Source: Cristatella mucedo (lineage: Eukaryota; Bryozoa; Phylactolaemata; Cristatellidae). Taken from it: a DNA stretch of 64,000 nt. Positions within the stretch are counted from its first letter, which is position 1, and each line of letters opens with the position of its first letter. The stretch is from the NCBI GenBank assembly GCA_009760855.2, contig WPIO01000068.1, positions 1,325,501 through 1,389,500 on the forward strand, read 5' to 3'. Shown one piece after another: positions 11,656 through 24,741 of this stretch. The position numbers and the translations under genes are program-made. The notes under the pieces are model-generated. The model had not been told where the DNA came from. It saw only the letters and a program-made list of their open reading frames with translations, and made no database searches.

Positions 11656-12629
11656 CGTAAATATCAAACGGTTGGTCAGCTCAACTCAGTCGCCGAGCCG
11701 AAGGTGCCATCAGGTGCTCGGGAAGGGAACCGTGCTTCATCTACCAGGCGTGACATTCCTCCCATCAGGGGCTTCTTCGTAACACGAGTCGAGCAAGTAG
11801 CTCACCTTTTATCAGCTACTTCTGAGTACGCGCCATCCATCTGTCATTCCACGTCTCTGGCCGGGAATCTCTTTGACACATCGAGCTGGTCTACTATTTT
11901 ATAGGTCCGTTGCAGCTGAGAGAAATTTTCCAGCTCCGGCCCTCCCTCACTCCGCCGGTCGAGCGTGAAAACATTGGATTGGCATCGGAGCTTATCCCTC
12001 CATCACTGCTAGTCTCCTTTGTCGTTGACTGCTGAGTGCTTTGAGTGCACCGCAGCAACAAAGCCACGCAGCCGGCTCGAAGGCACCGACACGCCCCTTT
12101 CTAGAATGTCGATCGAGGGCTTAAATAGTTGAACAAGTGGCGGCGCCTGGCTACAGTGCGACTGACCGCTGCTTGACCGAGCGCATTCTGCCTCAGCGAT
12201 GCGGCGTGATTGCCCTCTATGAGCTCGAGCTCCCTGGGCCGGGTAGCTTCCGTTGCTCTTTCTACAGAACGGACCAGAAAGTTAACCGTAGATTGGAGCT
12301 GCTATCATTGGCTCCTCAAGTAAAGCCGGTACATTCTAATTGGGGCGACGTTTGCCAATGCTCATTTTTAGTGGGTCTAGATTTAACAAGTTGAGAGTGC
12401 CAGTTATAAGCTGCTCCTGAATTACACGGGATCCATTGCTGCTCTGTTGCTGTGCGCATCGAGCTACTGAGCTGCATTCCTTGGCTGGTGCTGCACAGAT
12501 GTGACCTGCCGCTGAAGCATCAGCGAACAGCTTTTTCGCGTGCTGCAACTTGAGCTCGCGACTTAATCGTGTCTTTTGGCATTGTTCACGACAAAGCCGG
12601 AGTGGGCGGCAGCCGGAGTGTGGGTAATT
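11656..12629. other. Unassigned stretch
   Basis: The sequence is moderately GC-rich with short open frames and no recognisable domain. Confidence 0.35.
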
Positions 12630-12634
12630 AGAGA

Positions 12635-12695
<61 letters not shown>

Positions 12696-12704
12696 GAGAC
12701 GAGA
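12630..12704. repeat. (GA)n microsatellite
   Basis: A nearly pure GA dinucleotide tract. Serine/leucine- or arginine/glutamate-rich frames across it are repeat artefacts. Confidence 0.95.
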
Positions 12705-12869
12705 AAATGGTGAGCTTCCGACTGAAAACGAGGCTGCGGCTGGACTGCAACTTCGTCTAGCACTGCCGCAGCCAGGTTGCTCCTGCCCGCTTCGGCTTCC
12801 GGGCTGCACATCAACCGTCGGATTTGGAAAGCGTAATGCTAACCACGTTAATCCTGTTGCTTGTCTAGC

Positions 12870-12990
12870 AAGCCGCCCCTAACCATTCGAATGTGCTTAC
12901 TTTGCAACTGATGTAAAGTGCCAAGAAGGAGATCGAGCTCTCTGAGTGTGCTATAAAATCAAATCTATCAGCATTATTATTACTAATAGC
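12870..12990 (+). mobile_element. LINE-A 3-prime end remnant
   Basis: The sequence 'gtaaagtgccaagaaggaga' and 'gctctctgagtgtgctataa', followed by ATT repeats, is a diverged form of the LINE-A terminal hairpin. Confidence 0.55.
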
Positions 12991-14748
12991 AGAAGGAACG
13001 CCGTCCAATTTAAAGTGTGTCGTCTTGGAAAGTCGAACTCGTGACCAATCACGCAGAGATGGTGGAAATCACGCTAGCTCAGCCTTCTTTAACTGAATTT
13101 CCGCTTTTTTACTATCAGGCTATCTTATTGTGACCTTTCGCTGCACTCGCCATTCGTTCGATGCTGGTTCTGTGGCCGCCAAAAATCGATGAGAAATGCC
13201 GGGCAGAATGGCAGAGCCCCATTGACGCAACGAGAGCAAACGGGACTGACACGGCTGCTGCTGAAGGACTGCAAGCGAGGCTGGCAATAGCTCAGCCTGG
13301 CAGCGCCCGATATCGTAGTGCCCGTTTGGAATGAAGTAATGGGAGCGTCGCTTCGAAGCCTCACGATGCGACCCTCCGCCGGAACCGGAACCTGGCGCGT
13401 TCTAGAGGTCAGTCGCATGCACTAGCTCACGCTCGCAGGCGCCCAGCGAACTCTCTCCAATGCTTGAGAGACTGGCGATCGGCGGAAGAAGCAGTGTACG
13501 TTGCGTTCGCTTGCTTATTCTCGTGCACCGGCATTAGCTCATGCCGAGTGTGCAGAGGACTTTTGCTCTGTCCATTTTTGCGTTTCTCATTCGTTTCGTC
13601 AGTTATCGAATAAAATCCATATAGCAGTTATATAATAGTTCGGCCGTGGCTCGCGAGCTATCGAAAACTCAGCACCGACCACCTTGGCGTGAAATTTGGA
13701 GGGAACCTTCTGCCCCTCTCCCAGACCGTGACGATGCCGCAGAGTATTTGTACTGTTTTCTCTGAAAGCTTGCCACTGATGGCCGAATTACAGTTCAATT
13801 TCCTATAGCCGAAAGGCGGCCTATCGCGGCGGCCGCCAGGTGACCGGGCGGTCCCTGGTCGCCTAACTCACTTCCGTCTTAAGCATTTTCGAGGAGCGAG
13901 AGCCTGCTAAAATCCAGCCTCTTTCAGCCGCACGGATTAAGCAAATACCGAATCGACTCCGTTTTTCCACGGATGTAGGCTGCTGCCCTGCTAGGCTACG
14001 CTAAAATGACCGCACGCTAAACTGGCCAGAAGGCGAACCACCGAAACTTCGGATGATCTAAGCCGATAGCTACGACGGGCTTTCGGAATATCGGTGGAAT
14101 TTTATTACACTAATACGTCTGAAAATGAGCCTGCGAACTTAGATCTGTCTCTGTACACTGAAAACAGTTGCGGTAGTAAGAGTTTACTCATCTTATAAAT
14201 TGTTCTTTCGAGCAAAAAGTCATCCGGCACAAACTTCGACTACGATGCCTTCTCTATGTCAGCGAAGAAGCCCCGGGTGACTTGGAGGAGCCCAATTTCG
14301 CTCGCCAAGCAATGATGCTGGCGGCTCTCTTACTTAATGGCCGCGTTACGTCCGAAACGCGACACTGCTGTTACGCTCGATCGTGAGTTGCAGGGCCTAA
14401 CCACTTAGACCAAAGTGACTACTCAGGCTCGGCGATAGCTGCTAGCTACACCAAAAGTACTGTAACGCCGAAGGCTCGGCGGAGTAGGCTTAACATGCCG
14501 CTTACCTAGCGGCGTAACCTATCGCCTGATGCCGTTCGGTTCGCGCCTACGCTCAATAAGCTGGCCGCCACGAAACGAGCGTTTCTGGCGCTGACCTACT
14601 TACCGTTACTAAGGGGTTGGTGAGTCCGCGGCATGAATTGGAAAGCGAGACACAGATTGGGGATTGTACTGAGCTGCATTCGCAAGCGCACGAAGTCGCT
14701 GCGATTGTAGCTCAGTTTTATCTCCACACTCATCACGCACTCTCAGCA
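12991..14748. other. Unassigned stretch
   Basis: The sequence is near-neutral in base composition. No coding region or known repeat could be supported. Confidence 0.35.
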
Positions 14749-14798
14749 GCATAAACACTCTTGCGGAGAAAACACGTCTCCACAATTAGGCTACTGAC

Positions 14799-14834
<36 letters not shown>

Positions 14835-14904
14835 AGTTCGGGCTCCTAGTCCTGTTTGGGTAATTCCCCACTATATATATATATATATATATATTATATG
14901 CAGG

Positions 14905-15001
<97 letters not shown>

Positions 15002-15160
15002 GGGAATTACCCAAACAGGACGAGGAGCCCGAACCGGAGCCTTAACCCTGACTGGAGAACTAGGGCTCCGCTTCCGCCTTAACGGCAGGAATACTTCACA
15101 CACAACCTCAAGCACTCTTGCGGAGGAAACACGTCTCCACACTTAGGCTACCTACGTCTC
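14749..15160. repeat. (TA)n-centred inverted repeat flanked by direct repeats
   Basis: An approximately 36-base inverted repeat ('gtcctgtttgggtaattccc' and its complement) lies at 14836-14874 and 14998-15040, on either side of long TA tracts. Outside it, a roughly 50-base direct repeat ('cactcttgcggaggaaacac' type) lies at about 14757-14800 and 15112-15158. The whole resembles a foldback element or a rearranged repeat unit. Confidence 0.7.
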
Positions 15161-15404
15161 TAAGAGGATCCGCCCAAATAGACAAAGGAGCCCGAACAAA
15201 CGGAATGTCTCACCCACCACACCAACTACGTCTAACTCGCACCGGCACATCCTTATGCCGAGACCATGTGCGAGCACAAAAGAAACACAAAATAATAGCC
15301 CGGGCGCGATACGACCGTATTCGATGGAGTCCGCCGAATTCACCTAGCACTGTCTCATTCGGTCCTGTCAATCGCCGGCGAATAGCCGAACCTCTTCCCT
15401 CGTT

Positions 15405-15660
15405 TTTAATAATAATAATTATAATTCACTTGATAAAGCGCCCTCAGAGAACTCAATCTCTCTCTGGGCGCTTTACATTTGCTGCAAAGGGAAATGCAAT
15501 TGAATGGTGAGTAATATCATGATTGATAAACAAACATAATGAATAATATGGTTAGGAGTGACATGCACAGGGTCAGCATGGAAATGTGGTTAGCGGCAGC
15601 ATGCACAGTGTCAGCACGCATAAGAACATGAAGGACGAATCACAGGGACCCACTAAATGT
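15405..15660 (-). mobile_element. LINE-A 3-prime fragment
   Basis: Starting at an AAT run, the minus strand carries the terminal hairpin ('cttgataaagcgccctcaga') and the full LINE-A 3-prime untranslated part. It ends just inside the coding end, near the 'cacagggacccactaaatg' block. Confidence 0.8.
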
Positions 15661-17093
15661 AGGTTATCATATCGAGGTAATCACGGTGCCGAGATTTCGC
15701 CGATGGCCGATCTGCTTATTACAGCTTCCGTCGGTGGTTTCAAACGGCCAATCCAAGATGGCCACTCCAAGCTCTTCTTTTTTGCTTTCATGAGGTTATT
15801 CAGAATTTTCACCCACATCTGCCATCGAAATGAAGGCAGTCGAGTTGAAGATTATTTCATCCTTCGCTTTCCCTGCGACGAACCTTCTTTGTCCACTGCA
15901 TGTGCAAGAGTTGGACCCTCTTGTCTTGTTGTTGAGAAGCCGTGCCATAGACTGTGAAAGGCTGTGAAACCAAATCTTTCCCCATTCTACAAGATTCACA
16001 CTCTCCCTACGGCCGAGCTAAATTGAAGGCTCGCGGCTGCCGAAGAGTCCGCTCCTGTCACCTGTCGATTGAAGTTGCAGCAATCTCTGAACCACACCCA
16101 CCACTGGAAGATCTGCTGCGGAGAGAAATCAATGCATCATGAGCGACGTGGCGCGACCAGCGACGACACTTATCTGGAATCCAGGTGTCTGGCAATCTAG
16201 ATTAGCCAGATTATGTTTTAAGTTTGATCGAAAAGTGCTTCACACTTAATGGAACTGCTAAGGACGTTTTTGTATTGCAGCTGCCGCTGCTCGATAGAAG
16301 CTCAGAGGCCATAACGCTGTCAGAGCCACCTCAAAAAAAATTGAGAACATGAAAAGTACGCGAGAGCCTCGCGCCCTAAACATACCCGGGCGTAGTCAGG
16401 TAGGTCCAGAGAAAAAAAGTATGCGCATCCTAAGAGAGCTTAATCCCCATCTGCAGCTGTACATGTGCCGCAGGGCTCGAGCTCACAACACTAGTGGTGA
16501 GATGCCAGCGCCTCCACACGGCAGCAGCAGCTGTGCGGTGCATCCGCATCCGCTGCATCTGCTTAAGAGAATGCTAGATTCACGTCCGGTGTGAATTTGG
16601 AAGGATGTGAATCATCGTCAGTATTTGCCTATTTTCTGCTTCACTGTGCCAATTCTAGTCGACCAGTCACGCAAAGCTTACTAAAAGCTGATTAGGTGCT
16701 GACTAACTCGTAGAAAACTTTCCATGACTACCGCTAAATCCCTAGGGGTTCGGAGTTTCAGTTGGCGATACATTGCATTACACGTTCAGAGAGAAGCAAA
16801 CTTCTGAACCACTCTACACACGGTATCCCTGAACAAATGAGTGGGCTGGTAGAATTCTCTGATCTCGGATGTAATTAATTAAACTCGTAACGACGACAGG
16901 ACACGTTCGCTAACTTTTTGATACTGCGATATCCTTTGCGAGATGTTCTTAAATCGTACAAGCATTTAAATAATGTTTTTCAAGATGCATCCCTCGATAG
17001 GCGGAGTGCATGTCTGATTGTCAGCATGACACCATTCCTCAGTATGTGTGGAGAAGCGGTGGAAAGAGCAAGAGAGATTTGACTACAGGTAAC

Positions 17094-17094
<1 letters not shown>
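15661..17094. other. Unassigned stretch
   Basis: Only open frames below about 130 codons occur and none has recognisable features. No repeat family was identified. Confidence 0.35.
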
Positions 17095-17158
<64 letters not shown>

Positions 17159-17391
17159 AGAGAGAGAGAGGGAGAGAGAGAGAGACAGAGAGACAGAGAG
17201 ACTGAGAGATGATGAAAGAGGGAGAGAGAGAGGGAGGGAGAGGGAGAGAGAGGGGAGAAGGGAGATGGGAGAGAGAGAGAGAGAGAGAGAGGGAGGGAGA
17301 CATAGAAGAAGAGAGCGAGCTAGCTAGTGAGAGGACTAGAGAGAGGGAGAGAGAGAGGGAGGGAGAGGGAGAGAGAGGGGAGAAGGGAGAT

Positions 17392-17428
<37 letters not shown>

Positions 17429-17531
17429 GAGACATAGAAAAAGAGAGCGAGCTAGCTAGTGAGAGGAAGAGAGAGAGAGGAGAGAGAGAGAGGGAGGGGG
17501 AGAGAGAGAGAGAGAGGGGAGAGGGAGATGG

Positions 17532-17570
<39 letters not shown>

Positions 17571-17665
17571 AGACATAGAAGAAGAGAGCGAGCTAGCTAG
17601 TGAGAGGACTAGAGAGAGGGAGAGAGAGAGGGAGGGAGAGGGAGAGAGAGGGGAGAAGGGAGATG

Positions 17666-17702
<37 letters not shown>

Positions 17703-17738
17703 AGACAGAGAAGAAGAGAGCGAGCTAGCTAGCTAGTG

Positions 17739-17769
<31 letters not shown>

Positions 17770-18075
17770 GGGAGGGAGAGGGAGAGAGAGGGGAGAAGGG
17801 AGATGGGAGAGAGAGAGAGAGAGAGAGGGAGGGAGACATAGAAGAAGAGAGCGAGCTAGCTAGTGAGAGGACTAGAGAGAGGGAGAGAGAATGAGATCGA
17901 GAAAGAGAGGGAGAGATAGATTGAGAGATGGCAAAAGAGGAAAAGATAAAATCAGAAAGTGAGATGGAGAGGGAGAAAAAGCGAGAGTGAGCAAGATAGA
18001 GGGCTGGAGATAGAGGGGGAGAGATGGAGTGAGAGAGACTGACAGCGAGAGAGTGATGGTGAGAGCGAGAGCGAG
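17095..18075. repeat. GA-rich minisatellite, unit about 130 bp
   Basis: Within a GA-rich tract the non-GA landmark 'gagcgagctagctagtgaga' recurs near 17312, 17442, 17584, 17717 and 17847, giving units of about 130-142 bases. Each unit carries the same series of GGGAGG, GGGGAGAAGGGAGATGGG and CATAGAAGAAGAG blocks. Long open frames on both strands across it are composition artefacts. Confidence 0.9.
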
Positions 18076-19680
18076 ATAAAGCTATAGAGAGTGCTCAGCC
18101 GAGAGAAGTGCAACCGATCGGAGTGCGCATGCCAGACGAGGCCCATCGCTGAAGCCGGTGCTCGCGACAGCGCTATCAATGGGTCGAACTCTGTCGAATC
18201 GCTGTCAGACTCAAGCACATCCCATGGTTTGTGCCGCTACCCGAATTAGTGAGGGTCATATGAATATGCTACTTTAACGTAATATCCATAGAAGTTTAAT
18301 AGTACAGGTCTGTTTCGCGGGTATTCTTATAAGCTATTGCAAAGTAAGAGAATAGAAATGTAGCTTTATTTTATTGACTTCCCCTCAAGAGCTTGTGAAA
18401 CGGCATCTCCCGAAATCAGCCCGAGTTTGACGAATATTCTTGATCCGCGGTTCCTGAATTATAATTGCTCGGCATAGTTCGCGCGATTGCCAACCGCAGA
18501 GGCCGCATACAAGTAGACGTTATTAGATAGGCAGTCAAGTATGTTTCAGGAGTTGGCCTCGGCATTTTAGCTCTAGGCCCCGAAGCCGTTGATCAGCGTC
18601 ATTACCACCGTTGACACACCTGCAACCTTCCGTTGCTGTCAAATAGGCTCATCTAAGTTATGGATATTGATTTTTTCATGTTAAAGTAGGGAGTGCTGTT
18701 TGCCGCTGCCGCGCTCCGTTGTTGGCATAGCTAGGGGCATATCTGCCTCACGTGCAAGTCGCTAGCCGTGATTTAGAGGCTCGAGGCGTCGCCAGTATTA
18801 GTCACACGTCGGCTCAGACGAGTGCCGTTACGAGCGCTCGCTTCGTTTACATCCACGTTCTTTCCGGACGTGGAAGCAGCACAATAAACTTGTAATAATC
18901 TGTGTCAGAAATGTAGCATTACTGCAAGAGCAGTCGGCCTGCGCTAGTCTCACTGCTCGTGACTTTATTGGTGAAAGTGGATTATCGGTGAAAGTGAAAC
19001 CTGAATAACAGATTCCACATTTGACTGATTAAGGCACGTACTGCGGGGCAATTCCGATTTGCCTTAAAGCCGCAGTGGCCATCTACTCTGAACTTTAAAA
19101 AATTCTGAAAAACTGCGTGCTAAGCTTCTGAAAATTTCGGAGCATGGTTTCACAGAAATTATGAAATAGGGGAGCAGTAGCTTGAGCCAAGCTTGAGCGC
19201 ATTCAGAAGACATTCTCTGGCCAAATGACTTCAAATTTAATTAATTGATAAGCTACGCCGAATCGAGCGGCATGCGCTTTGCGTCACGTGCTTTGTATCG
19301 ACGCGTTTCGATGAAAGTATTACTGATACTCTAATGGCTGACGTATGTCAAAATGCTGACGCAAACGTTAGAAATATCTGCCACTAATACCACGGCTAGC
19401 CGGCCAGAAGTCTGCCGGGAATAATGCTGAGAGACCGCTCGAATGTCTGAACTCGAGTGTGCTAATTACTTCGACAGGCTAGAACTTACTAGTAACGTAA
19501 GAACTTTTAGGGGCTTTATGGCGACTAATGTAGCACAAGTGCAGGCCATAGTTGAAGCTCCGTGCGGTAAAATTGAGAAGCACTATATATGGATTGATAG
19601 GCAAGAGGCTATGATTTTACACGAGAGTGTAGAAACGGGTGCTGATTATGTGGTTGCCTAGTGAAATTTAATGCATCTCT
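18076..19680. other. Unassigned stretch
   Basis: No gene is supported. A 72-codon frame starting with ATG at 19443 (plus) looks moderately protein-like (FDRLELTSNVRTFRG) but has no recognised domain. It could be an exon, an old repeat protein fragment or chance. Confidence 0.3.
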
Positions 19681-20362
19681 GTCTGTAGCACTACGAAGGC
19701 TACGCGAGTGTTACGCATGAGAGTTTTGTATATCGCACTCACAGCATAAGCGGCTTTCGGTGCGCATTCGGCAGCCAAAAGACTATCTCAAGCAACAAAG
19801 AGAAAGTGAGAAGCGTAGCGTAGTTAGGAGAGTTGTTGACATAGCCAGTAGCATGGAAGTGGCAACTCACGACGGCTGGAAAGGATGTGCCATAGTCGGC
19901 AGCAGGAGAGTATTTGTCATTGCGTAAGAATCGTGGAAGCGAGTTCCAAAATCTATGACTGCAGAGTGAAATCTTTTGTTGCCAGCGGTCTTTAAGCGGA
20001 GGAATGGAACAGCTAATTTGTTATCCATACAGGACTTGCGAACGCGATAAGGCTGAAACTGGTGCAGCAGTTCAGCTAGGCATGGTAGAGCCAAGCTGTG
20101 GCAGGCCTTGTGGGTCAGCGTAAGAACTTCGGTATAATTTGTCGATCAACCGGCAACCACTCTAGCTCTTTTAAAAAAAGGAGACACATGGTCAAAACCT
20201 CTGGGATTTGCAAACTAGTCTTGCAGCCGTATTCATAGCCAGCTGCAGTGGCCTAGTGGCTTTTTTCGGTAGCCAGAAGAAAAGAAATTACATTAATCTA
20301 GCCAAGATAGAACTAAAGAGCTAGCTATTTTTTGCAAGAAACCGTGGAAGATAGTTCCGAAT

Positions 20363-20411
<49 letters not shown>

Positions 20412-21990
20412 ATATTATAATATATAATTAATTTGTATAGCACCCCAAGAGAACTTAATCTCCATTCAGGCGCTTCACGTATGCCTCGGGGCTCGAGTCC
20501 ACGACTTCAGCCAGACCTGAGTCGGGGCGAGCACCTTAACCACTGGACCATTCCTGCTCGAAGCAATCTTCTTAACGAAGCTTTCAAAATTGAGGCAGCT
20601 GTCGAAGACGACACATGAATTCAGAGTGCATGGCTTAGGGTGTCCTACGAGAAGCAGTTAATTTTTATTGTCGTTTAGCTTATGGAAATTTGCCGACTTC
20701 CATGATCAAATTTTGGCAAAGCAAGAATTCAGTTTGTAAGTTGCTGTAGCAGATTCCGGCGGTTTAAATGACAAATACAGCCTCGTATCGTCAACATCAA
20801 AGTGATATCGTATTCCACGGGCCTGAATAACCTTTCCCTGAGATCGAGTATAAATGGAGAACAGCAAATGACCGAGGACGGACCCTTGGGAAACTACGCT
20901 GGTGACTGGTCTGGTGAATGAGATCCGACCTCTACAAGACACGGATTAAACACGATCAGACAAGCAAGATATGAACCACGCCACTGCCTCGTCTGCCAGA
21001 CCGGTCGTTTTTCTCAAGTAAGACATTGAAATTAATGGTATAGAAGGCAGCTGATATATGTAGCAGCGCTATGGGGCAGTGATATTCCCGTCGTCGTTGC
21101 TGCAGATGATGTCATTGTTTGTACGGAAGAGAACAGTTTCAGTGGAGTGCTACCATTTAAACCGCCGATCGAATTTCTATAAGATTTCATTCTTTTCAAT
21201 GTGTACTACGAGCTGCTTGACGACAATTTTTCAATAATACTTGACAAAAAAGGAACAAGGGAAACTGGGCAATAGTTTGCAAATACCTTTGTATCTAATC
21301 CAGGCTTTTTAAGTATCCGTCTAACGATTGCCGATTTGAAGGACTGGGTGCAACAACGTTTTCCAGAGGACCATTAAAGATCTCCGTCAAGGCTGGGCTA
21401 AGTTGGTGTGCCACAGAAGACCACAGATATGATGGTATAGGGTCTTCAGGAGACGCGCGCTTATTACTAGACCTTATTAAGGTAGCCACATTGTTTGCAG
21501 AAACCTCGAAAAATCTTTTAAGGAAGGTGACTGGTCGTGATACCGCAATTGCTTTAGTCGGAAGGAGCATTATGGAAGCATGAATGTGCACACTTTTTTC
21601 AGTGAAGAAAGCTGAACACTTTTAGACTGAGCCATTAATATCTGGGGAATCCGATGTCTCAGCATTGGCCAGCAAGCTGTTTACCATCTTATAAATCTGT
21701 TTTTGGTCTAACTGGCAGGAATTCAGTTTTCGAGTGGAAAAGAAGACCTGGCTTTTCCTAGCTTTCCGGAGTAGACTCAAAGGAAGTCGTTGAGATCGAC
21801 TAAATCTTCATCAGACCCATATTACCTAAAATGGCATTCAAGCCTGCCCTGAACTTAACATATTTTGTAGTTTTTATTATAACTTGAAAGAAATCTCCAT
21901 GACTCTATGCACGAACAGAATGTACGGGAGCATGCTTAGCAAGAGCACTCCTAAGTGTCATGTTCACTGCTGTTCGCTGCATCAGAGAGC
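19681..21990 (-). mobile_element. LINE-C copy, minus strand, interrupted by SINE1
   Basis: The minus strand follows LINE-C from its 3-prime end (19681) through the C-terminal region and the reverse transcriptase to the segment upstream of it near 21790, with further remnants to 21990. Examples are the 'ISFTRPVTSVVSQGSVLGHL' stretch near 20860-20930 and 'PTKAIAVSRPVTFLKRFFEV' near 21510-21570. Stops and frameshifts are frequent. A minus-strand SINE1 with an expanded TA tail interrupts it at 20345-20557. Confidence 0.75.
20345..20557 (-). repeat. SINE1 copy with (TA)n tail
   Basis: The minus strand has the tRNA-like head at 20480-20557 (complement of 'ggctcgagtccacgac'), then the shared tail 'ttgtatagcaccccaagaga'. 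The tail merges into a long TA tract at 20368-20403, which is the expanded SINE 3-prime end. LINE-C sequence continues on both sides. Confidence 0.75.
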
Positions 21991-22527
21991 ATGACACTTA
22001 GGAGAGCGAGTCACCTTATATCTTAGCCTGAACTGATGATTCGAGATGTGAAGTGGTCGTTCTTCGTGAGCCAGTTGCAGCCACTATGGAGCCTGTTGCA
22101 TCTTGCTAAGAGACATGGCTTACGTGTGAACTTCTGACGCTGATGAGTGCTGCTCTGATGCTTTACGAGCTTTCCTTCACTGAGGGTGGTACAGATGGTG
22201 TCTGCACAACGAGCTATGTGACTACTGCCAAACCTCGCTACGTGCCTAATGAGGACCATTGCTTTTGGGCTGATGTGCAATGCCACGATACAGCAGCTAT
22301 GCCTCCCATTGCCTAGCTTTAAGTTTCCGCGGACTTCCTGTCTACATCGCGAGTTTTAAGGTTCGGACAGCGACTACTCTGAGCGTTTTTGCCGAATTAC
22401 TGCACATAATTAATTTTCCGATTAATTGTATTTTTGTCATGAGCGTCACTATGCCTAAGTGCATTCCCCAGCGATGGTGCTGTTGACTCTGAAAGTTGGT
22501 TAATGCGATGCCGTCACGTTTGTGTGC
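21991..22527. other. Unassigned stretch
   Basis: No gene or repeat was recognised between LINE-C and LINE-A. Confidence 0.35.
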
Positions 22528-22845
22528 ATAATAATAATAATAATAATAATATTGCACTTGATAAAGCGCCCTCAGAGAACTTAATCTCTTTCTAGGCGCT
22601 TTACATTTGCTGCAAAGTGATACGCAATAGAATAGTAAGTAAAATCATGCTTGAAAAACAAACAAAATGAATAACATGGTTAGGGGTTACATGCACTGGG
22701 TCAGCATGCAAATGTGGTTAGTGGCGGCATGAACAGTATCAGCACGCATAAGCACATCGAGGACGAATCACAAGGACCCACTAAATGCTGTCCTAAATAG
22801 GTATGTTTTTAAGTTTCTTTTAAATGTGGTCAGGTCAGGGGATGT

Positions 22846-24570
22846 TCAGATGCAGGTCGGGAGGGAGTTCCAGGCTGTGGGAGCATACGAGCTAAATGCA
22901 CGGTCTCCAAAGGATTTAAGGTTTGTACGAGGTATTTCTAGACTGTTGGATTCCGAAAAGCGAGTGGTACGATGCTTTGCCTGATGGGGTAGTATATCTG
23001 AAAGATAGGCTGGAGCCATAGAATGAAGAGACCTAAAAGTGAGCGACAAAACCTTGAAGTCAATCCGTTGCTTGACTGGTAACCAGTGCAGGTCGGCGAG
23101 AAGTGGAGTAATGTGGCAACTGCGACGCTCACGACAGACAAGCCTAGCTGCAGAGTTTTGCACCAGCTGCAATCGCCTGATCGCACATGCTGGTAGGCCA
23201 GTAAGCAGTGAGTTGCAGAAGTCGAGACGAGATGTCACGAATGCATGGACCAACTTGGACGTGGTATCCTTATCTAAACAAGCCCTAATTTTAGCAATGT
23301 TATGAAGCTGAAAATAGGCTGATTTGACTGTGGAGCTGATGTGGTCGTCTAACGAGAGGTCGCTTTGGAATATGACACCTAGATTTCGAGCTGATGCAAC
23401 TGGAGATATGCTGGCAGAGCCAATTTTGAAAGTCAGCCTTTCCAATTTCTGAATAACACTAGGTTTGCCCATAACTAGTAAGTTAGTTTTATCATCGTTT
23501 AGTTTTAGAAAATTTGCTGCCATCCATGATCGGATGTCATCAATGCATGCAGCAAGTGAGTTGAGAGAATTTGAGGTGCTCGAAGGCTGGGAGGGATCAA
23601 AGCAAAGGTGCAACTGAGTGTCATCCGCATAGAAGTGAAAGCCTAGATTGTGCTTGGCAATCACATCAGCGAGAGGGAGAGTATAAACGGTGAAAAGGAC
23701 CGGACCTAGCACAGAGCCCTGAGGTACTCCATATTTTAGAGGTACTTCAGATGATCTTTGTCCATTCACGTCAACACTCTGGAGTCTCCCACTGAGATAG
23801 GACCTGAACCACTGCAGAGCAGTGCCAGTGATGCCCAGGCGAGATGAGAGGCGCTCTAGAAGTACTTTGTGATCGATGGTATCAAAAGCTGCCGAAAGAT
23901 CGAGCAAAACAAGAAGAGACACTCTACCCATGTCTGCATTCCTAAGTAGGTCGTTGTATACCCGAAGCAATGCTGACTCTGTGGAGTGATTAGCTCTAAA
24001 GCCAGACTGGAACTTACTAGCAAGGTGTGAGGTTTCGATATACGAGTTCAGCTGGTCTGCCACGACCCGTTCCAGTGTCTTTGATAGGAATGGTAGAAGG
24101 GAGACTGGGCGGTAGTTGCTTAAGTTCTCTTGGTCTTGTGTAGCTTTCTTGAGAAGTGGCCTGACTACAGCTTTTTCGAAAGGTGCTGGGACCTGACCTG
24201 AGGCTAATGACATATTAATGATGTTGGTTATGCATGGCAGCAGCAGATCAATGCAACGTAGGAGCAGGACAGTGGGAATAGGGTCCAGTGGACTTGTTGT
24301 CTTCTTTGATTGAGATACGAGCTTTAGGACTACATCACTAGTGACCTGCTTAAATGCAGACATTGAGGTGCTGCCAGGAACCGAGGAACAGCATTCTAGT
24401 GGGAAGGTTGTCATCGCAGGGATGCATTCCCTGATTTTGTCTATCTTCTGCACAAAGAATCGAGAGAAGCGATCGGCTAGATCATCACAAGGATCATCAG
24501 GTAAGGAGCTAACCTGGGAACGGTTGATGAGATGGTTTATTGTCGACATCAGCATTTTTGGATTGTGCAT
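22846..24570 (-). pseudogene. LINE-A reverse transcriptase and C-terminal domain
   Basis: This is the reverse transcriptase that copies the LINE RNA into DNA at the nicked target. Motifs include NYRPVSLLPFLSK, QSGFRANHSTESAL, LLDLSAAFDTIDH (palm Asp), [10 protein letters not shown] and FYADDTQLHL (catalytic Asp pair), followed by the C-terminal conserved region with LADLHWLPVKQRIDFK. It continues the frame of the endonuclease part after the nonsense codon at 24742. A TGA at 22846-22848 removes the last roughly 30 residues that other copies still code for, for example at 32100-32215. The catalytic residues are present, so only the nonsense codons argue against activity. Confidence 0.85.
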
Positions 24571-24741
24571 CTGTGATTCAACAATGTTTCTATAGAAGCT
24601 AGACTTGGCCTTTGCTAGGATCGATTGGTACGACCTACAGTAGTCTTCATATGCCTGTCGATGGACAGTTAGCCCGGATCTTTTGTATGCCTTTTCAAGC
24701 TGTCGTTTAGTAGACTTGGCTAGTTTAATGTCTGTGGTAAA

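Noticed and set aside
17209-17736. Long Arg/Glu-rich and Ser/Leu-rich open frames in the GA-rich tract
   Set aside because: GA or CT dinucleotide repeats lack stop codons in most frames; the frames simply mirror the repeat on both strands.
19443-19661. A 72-codon ATG-led frame as a gene
   Set aside because: It is short, isolated and without a recognisable domain or splice context, so it is noted only as a possibility in the unassigned stretch.
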